A stretch of 6,189 bases of DNA from Nitrospiraceae bacterium (GCA_003454665.1 DMKB01000044.1:1-6189); one strand, 5' to 3'. Counted from the stretch's first letter, positions 1 through 5,623 are shown. Made by a program: numbers and translations. Notes: generated by a model from the sequence alone, not told the origin.

Positions 1-1
1 G

Positions 2-161
2 ACACTGATGTAAGAAGCCAAAACCTGTTCAGCCGCGAATTTGCATGAATTAAGATCAAGATTGTAAAAGATTTTGCTTTTATTCGCGAGCATTTGCGCT
101 AATTCGCGGCAAAAAGAAGCTCATCGATTTCATCCATCTGCATCAGTGTACATCCGTGGCT
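2..161. repeat. Nested inverted repeat, non-coding
   Basis: Two inverted pairs lie one inside the other. The outer pair is ACACTGATG (2-10) against CATCAGTGT (141-149). The inner pair is GCCGCGAATT (32-41) against AATTCGCGGC (101-110). The inner arms continue imperfectly as GCGAATT-rich words toward the centre. The right outer arm runs on into ACATCCGTGGCT (150-161), which resembles the ATCCGTGTCC and ATCTGCGGCC ends of the repeat cluster at 3137-3598. No open frame of useful length crosses it. The sequence shows the symmetry directly; that it is a member of a dispersed intergenic repeat family is inferred from the shared words and layout. Confidence 0.7.
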
Positions 162-262
162 AGAAAGTTTTTTTGCTTTCTCGTTGTCCGGGCTTGTCCC
201 GGTTCGCGGGATGATCTCAGTGGCACAATGTATTTTCTGCTCTGGGTTGTAGATTCAATACG
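162..262. other. Non-coding stretch without clear function
   Basis: No coding frame or RNA gene is recognisable between the left repeat and the csp terminator. The only local structure is a short dyad, CCGGG (188-192) and CCCGG (198-202) around a 5-base loop, with no T-tract after it on either strand. A weaker AGAAAG/CTTTCT pair lies at 162-181. Confidence 0.5.
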
Positions 263-302
263 AAAAACAAAAACCCCGAAGATGGGGGATATCTTCAGGG
301 TT
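263..302 (-). terminator. Intrinsic terminator of the cold-shock gene
   Basis: On the minus strand a 12-bp stem is formed by AACCCTGAAGAT (302-291) and ATCTTCGGGGTT (283-272), with one G-T wobble and a 7-base loop. It is followed at once by a T-rich tract, TTTTGTTTTT, ending near 263. This is the classical Rho-independent layout. It lies about 90 bases after the csp stop codon, so the csp transcript should end here. Confidence 0.93.
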
Positions 303-360
303 CCTCGATAAAGACTTGCTCTCTTGTCTAGTGGTTACGCAGTGCCTTCACAACGTGCAA

Positions 361-395
361 AACGGAGAAACATGTGTGGACAGTTTTCCTCCGTT
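361..395 (-). other. Hairpin at the csp stop codon / 3' UTR
   Basis: Reading the minus strand, AACGGAG (395-389) pairs with CTCCGTT (367-361), and AAAC (386-383) pairs with GTTT (371-368) across a 2-base bulge, with an 11-base loop. The stem starts on the last base of the csp TGA stop. No T-tract follows, so it is not a terminator by itself. It may protect the 3' end or stall decay; that is inference. Confidence 0.5.
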
Positions 396-601
396 CAGGA
401 AGCTTTCGACACATTGGACGCCTGGGGGCCCTTATCGCCCTGGACGACCTCGAACTCCACCGACTGACCCTCGGAGAGTGTCTTAAATCCGTCGCCCTGG
501 ATTGCAGAGTAGTGAACGAATACGTCCCGTCCGCCACCATCTGGTTCGATAAAACCGTAGCCCTTCGCTTCGTTGAACCATTTCACTTTCCCATTTGACA
601 T
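395..601 (-). CDS. csp: Cold-shock protein, CspA family
   Basis: A 68-residue single cold-shock domain (OB fold) that binds single-stranded RNA and DNA in the cytoplasm, typically acting as an RNA chaperone and antiterminator. RNP1 is KGYGFI at residues 13-18 and RNP2 is VFVHY at 27-31; the N-terminal GKVKWFN block is canonical, and length matches the family. The ATG at 601 is chosen because a strong AAGGAGG (612-618) lies 10 bases upstream; the frame is open farther upstream (to a TTG at 652), but those residues are not family-like. The gene is monocistronic by appearance: it has its own promoter near 757-785, a leader of about 150 nt with a hairpin, and an intrinsic terminator at 263-302. 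A long leader is a known trait of cold-induced csp genes, but not every Csp is cold-induced, so the paralogue type cannot be set from sequence. Confidence 0.97.
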   Translation of the reverse strand: MSNGKVKWFNEAKGYGFIEPDGGGRDVFVHYSAIQGDGFKTLSEGQSVEFEVVQGDKGPQASNVSKAS

Positions 602-690
602 AGTACAGCTCCCTCCTTGCGCGCTTCCGCCTGCTGACAGGTCCAGCCGCAACTCCCTCTGCTACACGCGGAATACGGTTTTAATGCAGA

Positions 691-727
691 GAGAAAGGGC
701 ACATGAAATCCCCCATGCCCTTTTCTC
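691..727 (-). promoter_or_regulatory. Hairpin in the csp mRNA leader
   Basis: On the minus strand, GAGAAA (727-722) and GGGCA (720-716) pair with TGCCC (701-697) and TTTCTC (696-691), with one bulged A (721). An alternative register pairs CATG with CATG nearer the loop. The element sits about 25-60 nt into the predicted transcript and about 90 nt before the start codon. Cold-shock mRNAs are known to use temperature-dependent leader structure; a role as such a switch here is inference from position and family. Confidence 0.55.
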
Positions 728-756
728 CGGCCAACAATGACAGTGTGTATTTCTCT

Positions 757-785
757 ATTATACCCGTTTGGTGATATCATGTCGG
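757..785 (-). promoter_or_regulatory. Sigma-70-like promoter of csp
   Basis: A perfect -10 box, TATAAT (762-757), is preceded by a 17-base spacer and a -35-like CCGACA (785-780), which matches four of six consensus positions. Transcription would begin near 750, giving a leader of about 150 nt before the csp ATG at 601. Confidence 0.75.
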
Positions 786-834
786 AATTGTGTGTAGGAA
801 GATGTGGATGGGTGGTAGTCTGAGAAATGACCTC

Positions 835-1770
835 TTATTTCATGTACCGACCGGGATTCACCGGCAGGCCGTTTACCCGTATCTCATAATGCAGGTGGGG
901 GCCCGTGCTCGAGCCTGAGTCTCCCACGTAGGCGATCACGTCACCACGCTTGATGCGCTGCCCTGCCTTGACGTTGAGCCGGGAGTTATGGGCATAAACC
1001 GTCCTGATGCCGTACCCATGGCTGATCTGCACCATATTGCCGTATCCCGTGCTGAATCTCGCCTTGATCACGACGCCGTCTGCCGGGGCAATAATGGGGC
1101 TTCCGGTCTGGGCGGCGATATCGATGCCTTCATGAAATTTCAGTATGCCGCTGAACGGCGATGTCCTGTTGCCGAAGTGCGACGTGACCCAGCCCCTGAC
1201 AGGCCAGAGTGCCGGTGTCGACGCATAAATGGACCGTTTGTCCTCAAAATACTCAATCAGCATCTGAAGGCTCGCCTCCTGCTTAAGCGCCGCGCCTTTC
1301 AGCTGGGTAAGTTCCTTGTGCATTTCCTGCAGGGCTTCTTTCTGCTTCTTTTCGCCCATGTCCGCGAGGTTCCGAAGCCCCAGTTCATCGGCCCCGCCGA
1401 TACCGAGCGCCTGCTTCGCCTTCCGCCGCGGGCTCAGGCTCACTGCCCGTCTCAGCTTGCTGTCGAGGTCGCGCAGCCGGAACATCTGGCGCTTGTAATC
1501 CAGGAGCGTCAACGCGAAATTCTGCACCTCGGCCTTCTGCTGCATGAGCTCTTGACGGACCGATTGCAGCTCCCAAACCTTGTCCTTTACGTCGTTATAT
1601 TCGTAAACGAGATAAAGCGAGACGACGAGCAAAACCATGAGGGAGGAAAAAATAGTCTTGAGCAGTGACTTGGATATGCTGAGCGTACGTACCTTCGCAT
1701 TCGGGCCAGGCACGACCATAACGGTAAAATACTCTTTTTTCCTGGCCTTTCTCAACTTTCTTACCCCCAT
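835..1770 (-). CDS. Membrane-anchored M23 (LytM-type) metallopeptidase
   Basis: A 311-residue peptidoglycan endopeptidase or endopeptidase-like regulator of cell-wall hydrolysis. A basic cytoplasmic N-terminus with an FTVMVVPGP block leads to one membrane span at about residues 35-57, so the rest faces the periplasm. Charged, heptad-like coiled-coil stretches follow at about 58-108 and 135-175, then the LytM domain from about 187 to the end. The zinc set looks intact: H213 and D217 (HEGID), H261 (YAH), and H292 and H294 (GPHLHYE), so catalysis is likely, unlike degenerate EnvC/NlpD-type domains. The ATG at 1770 is chosen over an in-frame TTG at 1791 because GGGGAGGT lies just before it, although the 3-4 base spacing is short. 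A promoter at 1814-1842 gives a leader of about 37 nt. No terminator is seen before csp. The substrate bond and physiological role (division, shape or turnover) cannot be fixed from sequence. Confidence 0.93.
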   Translation of the reverse strand: MGVRKLRKARKKEYFTVMVVPGPNAKVRTLSISKSLLKTIFSSLMVLLVVSLYLVYEYNDVKDKVWELQSVRQELMQQKAEVQNFALTLLDYKRQMFRLRDLDSKLRRAVSLSPRRKAKQALGIGGADELGLRNLADMGEKKQKEALQEMHKELTQLKGAALKQEASLQMLIEYFEDKRSIYASTPALWPVRGWVTSHFGNRTSPFSGILKFHEGIDIAAQTGSPIIAPADGVVIKARFSTGYGNMVQISHGYGIRTVYAHNSRLNVKAGQRIKRGDVIAYVGDSGSSTGPHLHYEIRVNGLPVNPGRYMK

Positions 1771-1813
1771 TACACCTCCCCGCGCGTGCAAAACACTACT
1801 TTAGCTGCATAAA

Positions 1814-1842
1814 AAGATAACGAAATATCACTGTAGTGTCAA
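1814..1842 (-). promoter_or_regulatory. Sigma-70-like promoter of the M23 peptidase gene
   Basis: A perfect -35 TTGACA (1842-1837) is followed by a 17-base spacer and TATCTT (1819-1814), a four-of-six -10 box. The start site would fall near 1807. The adjoining upstream 35 bases are very AT-rich and contain two near-copies of GTTAAATAATT, resembling an UP element. It separates the peptidase from the glycosylase gene upstream. Confidence 0.8.
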
Positions 1843-1884
1843 GGAATTATTTAACTTTTTTATAATAATTTAACCTGTACTACC

Positions 1885-1920
1885 ATATATTGTATGCTGA
1901 CATGGCCATCATCAATATAT
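1885..1920. other. 8-bp dyad upstream of the M23 promoter
   Basis: ATATATTG (1885-1892) and CAATATAT (1913-1920) form a perfect inverted pair around a 20-base centre that contains ATGGCCAT. It is about 43 bases upstream of the -35 box of the peptidase promoter and about 45 bases after the glycosylase stop. It could be an operator half-site pair, but AT-rich octamers of this kind can arise by chance. Confidence 0.25.
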
Positions 1921-1964
1921 AGAGGAACCGCAAATAACCAGGGGAAAAAACTGTAACTCCCTTA

Positions 1965-2627
1965 TTAAACAGGCAAAAAACGCTCCAGAGGGCAGCCGCT
2001 GCAGAGCGGCCTGCTTTTCCTGCACAGCTCCTTGCCGAGCTTGACGATCAGGGCGTGGTATTCATTGTACAGCAGCAGGTCGGCAGGTATTGCTTCCATG
2101 AACAGCCGCTGCATCTGCAGGTAATCCGCGTCCTGCGTTATCAAACCGTGCCTGCTCAATATCCGCCTGGTGTATGCGTCCACCACAAAAAAAGGCTTTC
2201 CCGCAGCATAGAGGAGAATGGAATCCGCCGTCTCCTCTCCGATGCCGCTCACGTTGAGCAGCTTTTGGCGCAACACCGCGCCGTCTTCGGCGCACAGCTT
2301 TTTTATGCTTCCCCGATAGTGGTCCTGAATAAACACGAGCAGGTTCTGCAGGTGTTTCGCCTTGACGTTATAGTAACCGCTGGGACGGATGAGCGTCGCT
2401 AGCCTCCCTAATGTCAAGCTGCTCATTCGTGACGGCGTGAGAAGCCGGTGTTTTTTCAGGTTCGCGATCGCCTTTTCCACATTGGACCAGGCCGTGTTCT
2501 GCGTCAATACGGCCCCGACCATTACCTCAAAGGGCGTCTCGCCGGGCCACCAGTGCTGGGGACCGTATGCTCGGTAGAGAGCATTGTAAATCGACAGAAG
2601 CCTCATGGTGATGTCTTTCTTCGGCAT
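1965..2627 (-). CDS. MagIII/Nth-like HhH-GPD DNA glycosylase
   Basis: A 220-residue base-excision-repair glycosylase of the endonuclease III superfamily. Family marks, in order: WWPGETPFE near residues 26-34, GAVLTQNT at 38-45, RPSGYYN at 81-87, the helix-hairpin-helix around SGIGEETAD at 127-135, and the catalytic aspartate in VVDAY at residue 150. These match the branch that includes the 3-methyladenine glycosylase MagIII rather than classical Nth. The lysine used by Nth for AP-lyase chemistry is replaced by glutamate (132), so a monofunctional glycosylase is expected. C202, C209 and C212 give C-x6-C-x2-C of the Fe-S loop, but the fourth cysteine is missing in frame; a one-base shift in the T6 run at 1975-1980 would place it exactly. 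Start: the open frame runs up to a TTG at 2690 through repeat DNA, so ATG 2627 is preferred; ATG 2606 is possible. Neither has a good ribosome binding site. Substrate is not determinable here. Confidence 0.85.
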   Translation of the reverse strand: MPKKDITMRLLSIYNALYRAYGPQHWWPGETPFEVMVGAVLTQNTAWSNVEKAIANLKKHRLLTPSRMSSLTLGRLATLIRPSGYYNVKAKHLQNLLVFIQDHYRGSIKKLCAEDGAVLRQKLLNVSGIGEETADSILLYAAGKPFFVVDAYTRRILSRHGLITQDADYLQMQRLFMEAIPADLLLYNEYHALIVKLGKELCRKSRPLCSGCPLERFLPV

Positions 2628-2641
2628 GGATATATGATGAT

Positions 2642-2765
2642 AAATTTCCAAATCACAAACGGCAAATAACAAACAAATATCAATATCCAAGCATCAAACG
2701 ACGACTGTTTGGAATTTGCCCTTTTGGAATTTATTTGAAATTTGTAATTTGATATTTGGAATTTC
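2642..2765. repeat. AT-rich inverted repeat between cutA and the glycosylase
   Basis: The left arm is a run of words such as AAATTTCCAAAT (2642-2653), CAAATAACAAAC and AATATCCAA. The right arm has the complements TTTGGAATTT at 2708-2717, 2723-2732 and 2755-2764 plus TTTGAAATTTGTAATTTG. The symmetry centres near 2703, with CAAAC (2695-2699) facing GTTTG (2707-2711). It starts one base after the cutA stop and reaches the glycosylase start region, where it creates a false in-frame N-terminal extension. No protein is encoded. Its base composition differs sharply from the flanking genes. Confidence 0.75.
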
Positions 2766-3092
2766 TCATTCAGCTTTCCTCGTCACTTCCCCAATCCAGT
2801 CAAGATAGCTGCGGGAGCCCGACACGATCGGCAGGGCGATGACTTCGGGCTCGGAATAGGAGTGCAGTTCCTTCACCCGTGGAATAATCTTGTCCATAAG
2901 CGGCAATCTGCTCTTCAGGACGATCAGCGCCTCTGGCTCGTCCTGGGTAGCGCCTTCCCAGAAAAATACGGACCGTACTCCGGAAATAATGTTCGCACAG
3001 GCAACCAGATGTTCATTCACCAGAGTCCGTGCTATGGTGGCGGCCTCGTCATCGGAGCCTGCGGTTATAAAGAGTACTATTTCATCAGCCAT
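2766..3092 (-). CDS. cutA: CutA1 family divalent-ion tolerance protein
   Basis: A 108-residue small trimeric ferredoxin-like protein of the CutA1 family, linked to tolerance of copper and other divalent metals, though its molecular role is unsettled. Family marks: the opening strand IVLFITAGS (5-13), AATIARTLVNEHLVACANI (17-35) with the conserved cysteine C32, VFFWEG (42-47), IVLKSR (57-62), ELHSYSEPEVIALP (75-88) and the closing YLDWI (96-100). Length fits the family (about 105-115). The ATG at 3092 is supported by a strong AGGAGG (3098-3103) five bases upstream; upstream in-frame codons fall in repeat DNA and are not family-like. It is isolated by repeat blocks on both sides and no convincing promoter or terminator was found, so its transcription unit is unclear. 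Confidence 0.96.
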   Translation of the reverse strand: MADEIVLFITAGSDDEAATIARTLVNEHLVACANIISGVRSVFFWEGATQDEPEALIVLKSRLPLMDKIIPRVKELHSYSEPEVIALPIVSGSRSYLDWIGEVTRKAE

Positions 3093-3136
3093 GGCATCCT
3101 CCTGCATACACTGGGGATAGAAGAAGATTCCTAGAA

Positions 3137-3276
3137 ACGGCAATTGGCCGCAGATTTCCGCAGAAAAGGCGGATAAAATCACTGCTCGGGGAAAATGAAG
3201 GACAACCAAACTGAACAACGGCAATTGGACACGGATTCACACGGAAAAGGCGGATCAAGCCAGAGCTTGGGGAAAG
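3137..3276 (+). repeat. Direct repeat pair R1/R2 (59-bp units)
   Basis: Two ungapped copies start with ACGGCAATTGG at 3137 and 3218, share AAAAGGCGGAT, and end near CGGGGAAAA (3195) and TGGGGAAAG (3276). Between these blocks the copies differ in a patterned way: R1 carries CCGCAGAT and R2 carries ACACGGAT. Each variant reappears in inverted form downstream, R1's in R3 and R2's in R5. Confidence 0.8.
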
Positions 3277-3371
3277 GCAAAAAATCCCAACCTGTAGCCC
3301 AATTTTTTTCCTCTATAATTCGGGTCGAGGATTCTTGTCTTCACTTGCCATCAAGATCTCAAGCCTTTTAA

Positions 3372-3409
3372 TCCGCTCTTTCCGCTGTTATCTGCGGCCA
3401 ACATATCTT
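3372..3409 (-). repeat. Inverted copy R3
   Basis: A 38-base unit reading TCCGC..TTTCCGC.GTTATC and ending TCTGCGGCCAACATATCTT on the plus strand. It aligns without gaps to R5 (3561-3598). Its reverse complement matches the GGCCGCAGAT variant of R1. Its end forms a perfect 12-bp inverted repeat with R4. Confidence 0.8.
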
Positions 3410-3420
3410 TTGATTACAAA

Positions 3421-3446
3421 ACCGAACAACGGCAGTTGGCCGCAGA
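3421..3446 (+). repeat. Partial direct copy R4
   Basis: The words ACCGAACAACGGCAGTTGG followed by CCGCAGA match the left end of R2, including its upstream flank AACTGAACAACGG, and carry the R1-type CCGCAGA variant. The similarity stops after 3446. GTTGGCCGCAGA (3435-3446) is the exact complement of 3391-3402 in R3. Confidence 0.75.
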
Positions 3447-3471
3447 CAAGCCCCACAAGTGCGGTACTTTT

Positions 3472-3544
3472 TTGACAGGATGTACAGGATAAATGCCGGA
3501 TAAAAAAAATTTTAAAGAATCCTGTCAATCTTGTTAATCCTGTC
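3472..3544. repeat. ACAGGAT-type inverted repeat
   Basis: The left arm has GACAGGAT (3474-3481) and ACAGGAT (3484-3490). The right arm has the complements ATCCTGTC at 3519-3526 and 3537-3544, so each arm contains a short tandem of the same word. It is enclosed by R4 on the left and the inverted R5 on the right. Words of this type are common in intergenic DNA of many environmental bacteria; I cannot assign a named family. Confidence 0.8.
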
Positions 3545-3560
3545 TAAGGCCCGTCCTGTT

Positions 3561-3598
3561 TCCGCCTTTTCCGCCGTTATCCGTGTCCAAAATATCTT
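3561..3598 (-). repeat. Inverted copy R5
   Basis: A 38-base unit with TCCGCCTTTTCCGCCGTTAT and then CCGTGTCCAA and ATATCTT, aligned without gaps to R3. In reverse complement it matches R2 (GGACACGGAT and GGAAAAGGCGGA). It ends 21 bases from the lptD stop codon. Confidence 0.8.
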
Positions 3599-3619
3599 AT
3601 TCCTTATGACGACGGCGTC

Positions 3620-5623
3620 CTAAAACTTCACCGCACCCAGTCCCTTCAATTCAAACATTGCCATGTACCGGGTCTCACCCGGCTTGGTGATGTACGAAAG
3701 ACCAAGTCCCCAGCACTGGGAATTGTATTCCGCCTTGTATTCTTCCTGCGTCGTCTCCTGTGTTTCGAGATCCTGCCACACCTGCGCACCGAGCTCCCAA
3801 CCCCTTAGGGTCAGACCCGCCCCTCCGACAAGATACTCCGTGCTTGGATCACGGAGGTAGCGGTGCGAGATATCAAACTGCATGAGTGCGCCCTCCATGG
3901 TCATGCTCACCGATGATGATGTCCGTCTGTCAATATCGGTGTCATAATCAGCTATTGCCGAGAGCGTGAACAATTTCGGGGTTTTCACATACAGCGCGCC
4001 CTTCAGCTCAGACCGTTCCTGTGCCGCGTTGGTACGTAGATCATAGGACTGTGAAAGTCGCAGCACCAACATGTCGAATGTTTTGAAGCCGCGTTCGTCC
4101 CGATAGTGGGCCGTCAAACGGTTAATAAGGGAAACCGTAACAAGATTTTTTCGCTCCACAACGTCCAGGGAATCAAACTGGGGAATCTCAGAAGAATTTA
4201 CGCTGGGGACGAACTCATACGTAATGGCCGGTTCAATGGAGTGGCGTATCTTCCCGATTCCCCGTCCTTCATCCTTGCCGAAAACCCGTGAGAATCGGGC
4301 ATTCATATCTGCTCCAGCAAAATAGTACAATCGCTCTACCGGCTCCACCGAGGTGGCATCCCGGTCATAATACGTAGCGTCAATCCCCGCCCACGGCGTA
4401 AAACTCAGTCCCCGGCTAGCGAAAGACGCGGTCAGACTGGGGCGAAATGCCGCACGCCGCAGGCCGTCTTGATCCTGAACGGAAAAATTTACCGCCGATC
4501 CCTCAAATCCGAGATGCAGCGGACCGGTAATCCTCTCGTCGAAGATGGAATACCGGAGTTCCGGTAGTTTCTGGATCGTTTTCTCATTCGTATTGGTGAG
4601 ATCGATCGAATACTGCCCCGCTAGATAGAGTGCGGCGGTGTCCCATCGCTCCACGTAAAATGCGTTGGAATCCAGATACGGGCGGGAACGGATCTCGAGC
4701 TTCTCTTCAAGCGTCTGGTAGTAGTCTTCGTCGTTCACGAGGTTAATATCTACCCTTGCCGAAAGATCCTCGGCGAACTCCTCGTGATGATTGAGCTTAA
4801 ATTCCCACCGCGTGAACGCTGAGCCTGTTCCCGCAAAATAATTATAAAATATCTCGCCTGATGATTCGCGGGAATTTACGTAGCGGTATTCCACGCCCGT
4901 CCCGTGTCCGAGTTTATCACGGTAGTCGGAGTAAAGCGTCATATCCTGGTGATCCGAGATGGCCCAGAAAAATGCGTTCTTCATCAGGAACCCCTCACTG
5001 CTGCTGTATCCCGCTTCCGGCAGCAGCAGTCCTGTCTGACGCCGGACCGGGAAGAGCAGATAGGGCGTATAGATTAAGGGCAATCCCTTCATATTGAACG
5101 ACACGCCCCTGGCCGTCGCATAGCGATCCATGTCGACGTTGATCTCGCGGGCCCGCAAATACCACTCGCCTTCGTCGCAAGTCGTAAAAATGCCATGCCG
5201 AACACGATATTTTCCTTCGGAAAGCTTCTCGATCCGCTCTCCCTTCATGTGATAGTTTCCGTTCTTGATAAACAGTTCACCGTTATATATAATGCCGGCC
5301 CTGGTATTAATATTGAAATCAAGTTTTTTCGCTTTAAGGACATCCTTTTTGTCCTGCAGGTATACATTGCCCCTTGCCTTCGCCTCGCCGGTTTTGTTGT
5401 TCAGGATGAGGTCGTCCGCTTCTATCTTGAGATCCTGCTGCTCGACTTTTACGTTCCCCTTGGCCACGTACACATCGTTCGTCCGGTCGTAATCGAGTTT
5501 GTCCGCCGTCACCGTGACGGGAATCTTTTTCTGGGTCTCCTGGGCGAAAGCGATGTGATACCCCCAGAACAGGGCAACCGTGAGGAAGACCGCGAACCAT
5601 ATGTATCCTCTTCTTCCGTTCAT
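3620..5623 (-). CDS. lptD: LPS-assembly outer-membrane protein LptD
   Basis: A 667-residue porin that receives lipopolysaccharide from the Lpt bridge and, plugged by the lipoprotein LptE, inserts it into the outer leaflet. A signal peptide (about 1-27, cut after AFA) leads to a LptA-like beta-jellyroll with repeating strands at about 35-135 (VTADKLDYDR, AKGNVKVEQQDLKIEADDL). The barrel domain follows from about 155, with the family hallmark LPLIYTPYLLFPVRRQTG at 181-198 and GYSSSEGF at 205-212. The chain ends in VKF; a terminal Phe is the usual beta-signal for the BAM machine. The length is shorter than the E. coli protein (about 780) but usual for other phyla. Only two cysteines exist, C149 and C637, one in each part, so a single interdomain disulfide is likely. 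ATG 5623 overlaps the stop of the upstream small ORF (ATGA) and has only a weak AAGG, which suggests translational coupling. Confidence 0.96.
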   Translation of the reverse strand: MNGRRGYIWFAVFLTVALFWGYHIAFAQETQKKIPVTVTADKLDYDRTNDVYVAKGNVKVEQQDLKIEADDLILNNKTGEAKARGNVYLQDKKDVLKAKKLDFNINTRAGIIYNGELFIKNGNYHMKGERIEKLSEGKYRVRHGIFTTCDEGEWYLRAREINVDMDRYATARGVSFNMKGLPLIYTPYLLFPVRRQTGLLLPEAGYSSSEGFLMKNAFFWAISDHQDMTLYSDYRDKLGHGTGVEYRYVNSRESSGEIFYNYFAGTGSAFTRWEFKLNHHEEFAEDLSARVDINLVNDEDYYQTLEEKLEIRSRPYLDSNAFYVERWDTAALYLAGQYSIDLTNTNEKTIQKLPELRYSIFDERITGPLHLGFEGSAVNFSVQDQDGLRRAAFRPSLTASFASRGLSFTPWAGIDATYYDRDATSVEPVERLYYFAGADMNARFSRVFGKDEGRGIGKIRHSIEPAITYEFVPSVNSSEIPQFDSLDVVERKNLVTVSLINRLTAHYRDERGFKTFDMLVLRLSQSYDLRTNAAQERSELKGALYVKTPKLFTLSAIADYDTDIDRRTSSSVSMTMEGALMQFDISHRYLRDPSTEYLVGGAGLTLRGWELGAQVWQDLETQETTQEEYKAEYNSQCWGLGLSYITKPGETRYMAMFELKGLGAVKF

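Larger units (their letters stand above)
3093..3619. other. Non-coding region filled by repeats
   Basis: No gene is supported between the cutA start and the lptD stop. Apart from the cutA ribosome binding site (3098-3103), nearly the whole stretch is made of degenerate direct and inverted repeat copies, listed separately. No intrinsic terminator for lptD and no convincing cutA promoter could be recognised. Confidence 0.7.

Noticed and set aside
186..230. tRNA-like GGTTCG word next to a CCGGG/CCCGG stem
   Set aside because: No acceptor, D or anticodon arms of the right size could be placed; only a short local dyad remains.
602..652. N-terminal extension of the cold-shock protein to a TTG at 652
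   Set aside because: The ATG at 601 has an excellent ribosome binding site and starts exactly where the family starts.
988..1668. A 226-codon open frame on the plus strand opposite the M23 gene
   Set aside because: It is fully antisense to a clear peptidase gene, has no recognisable domain, and its composition is that of a codon-phase shadow.
3093..3224. 44-codon N-terminal extension of CutA to a TTG at 3224
   Set aside because: It reads through repeat R1 DNA, while the ATG at 3092 has AGGAGG five bases upstream and matches the family start.
3314..3319. TATAAT on the plus strand inside the repeat block
   Set aside because: No -35 box at suitable distance and no plus-strand gene downstream.
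3137..3598. CRISPR array
   Set aside because: Units are few, degenerate, in both orientations and irregularly spaced, with no uniform spacers.
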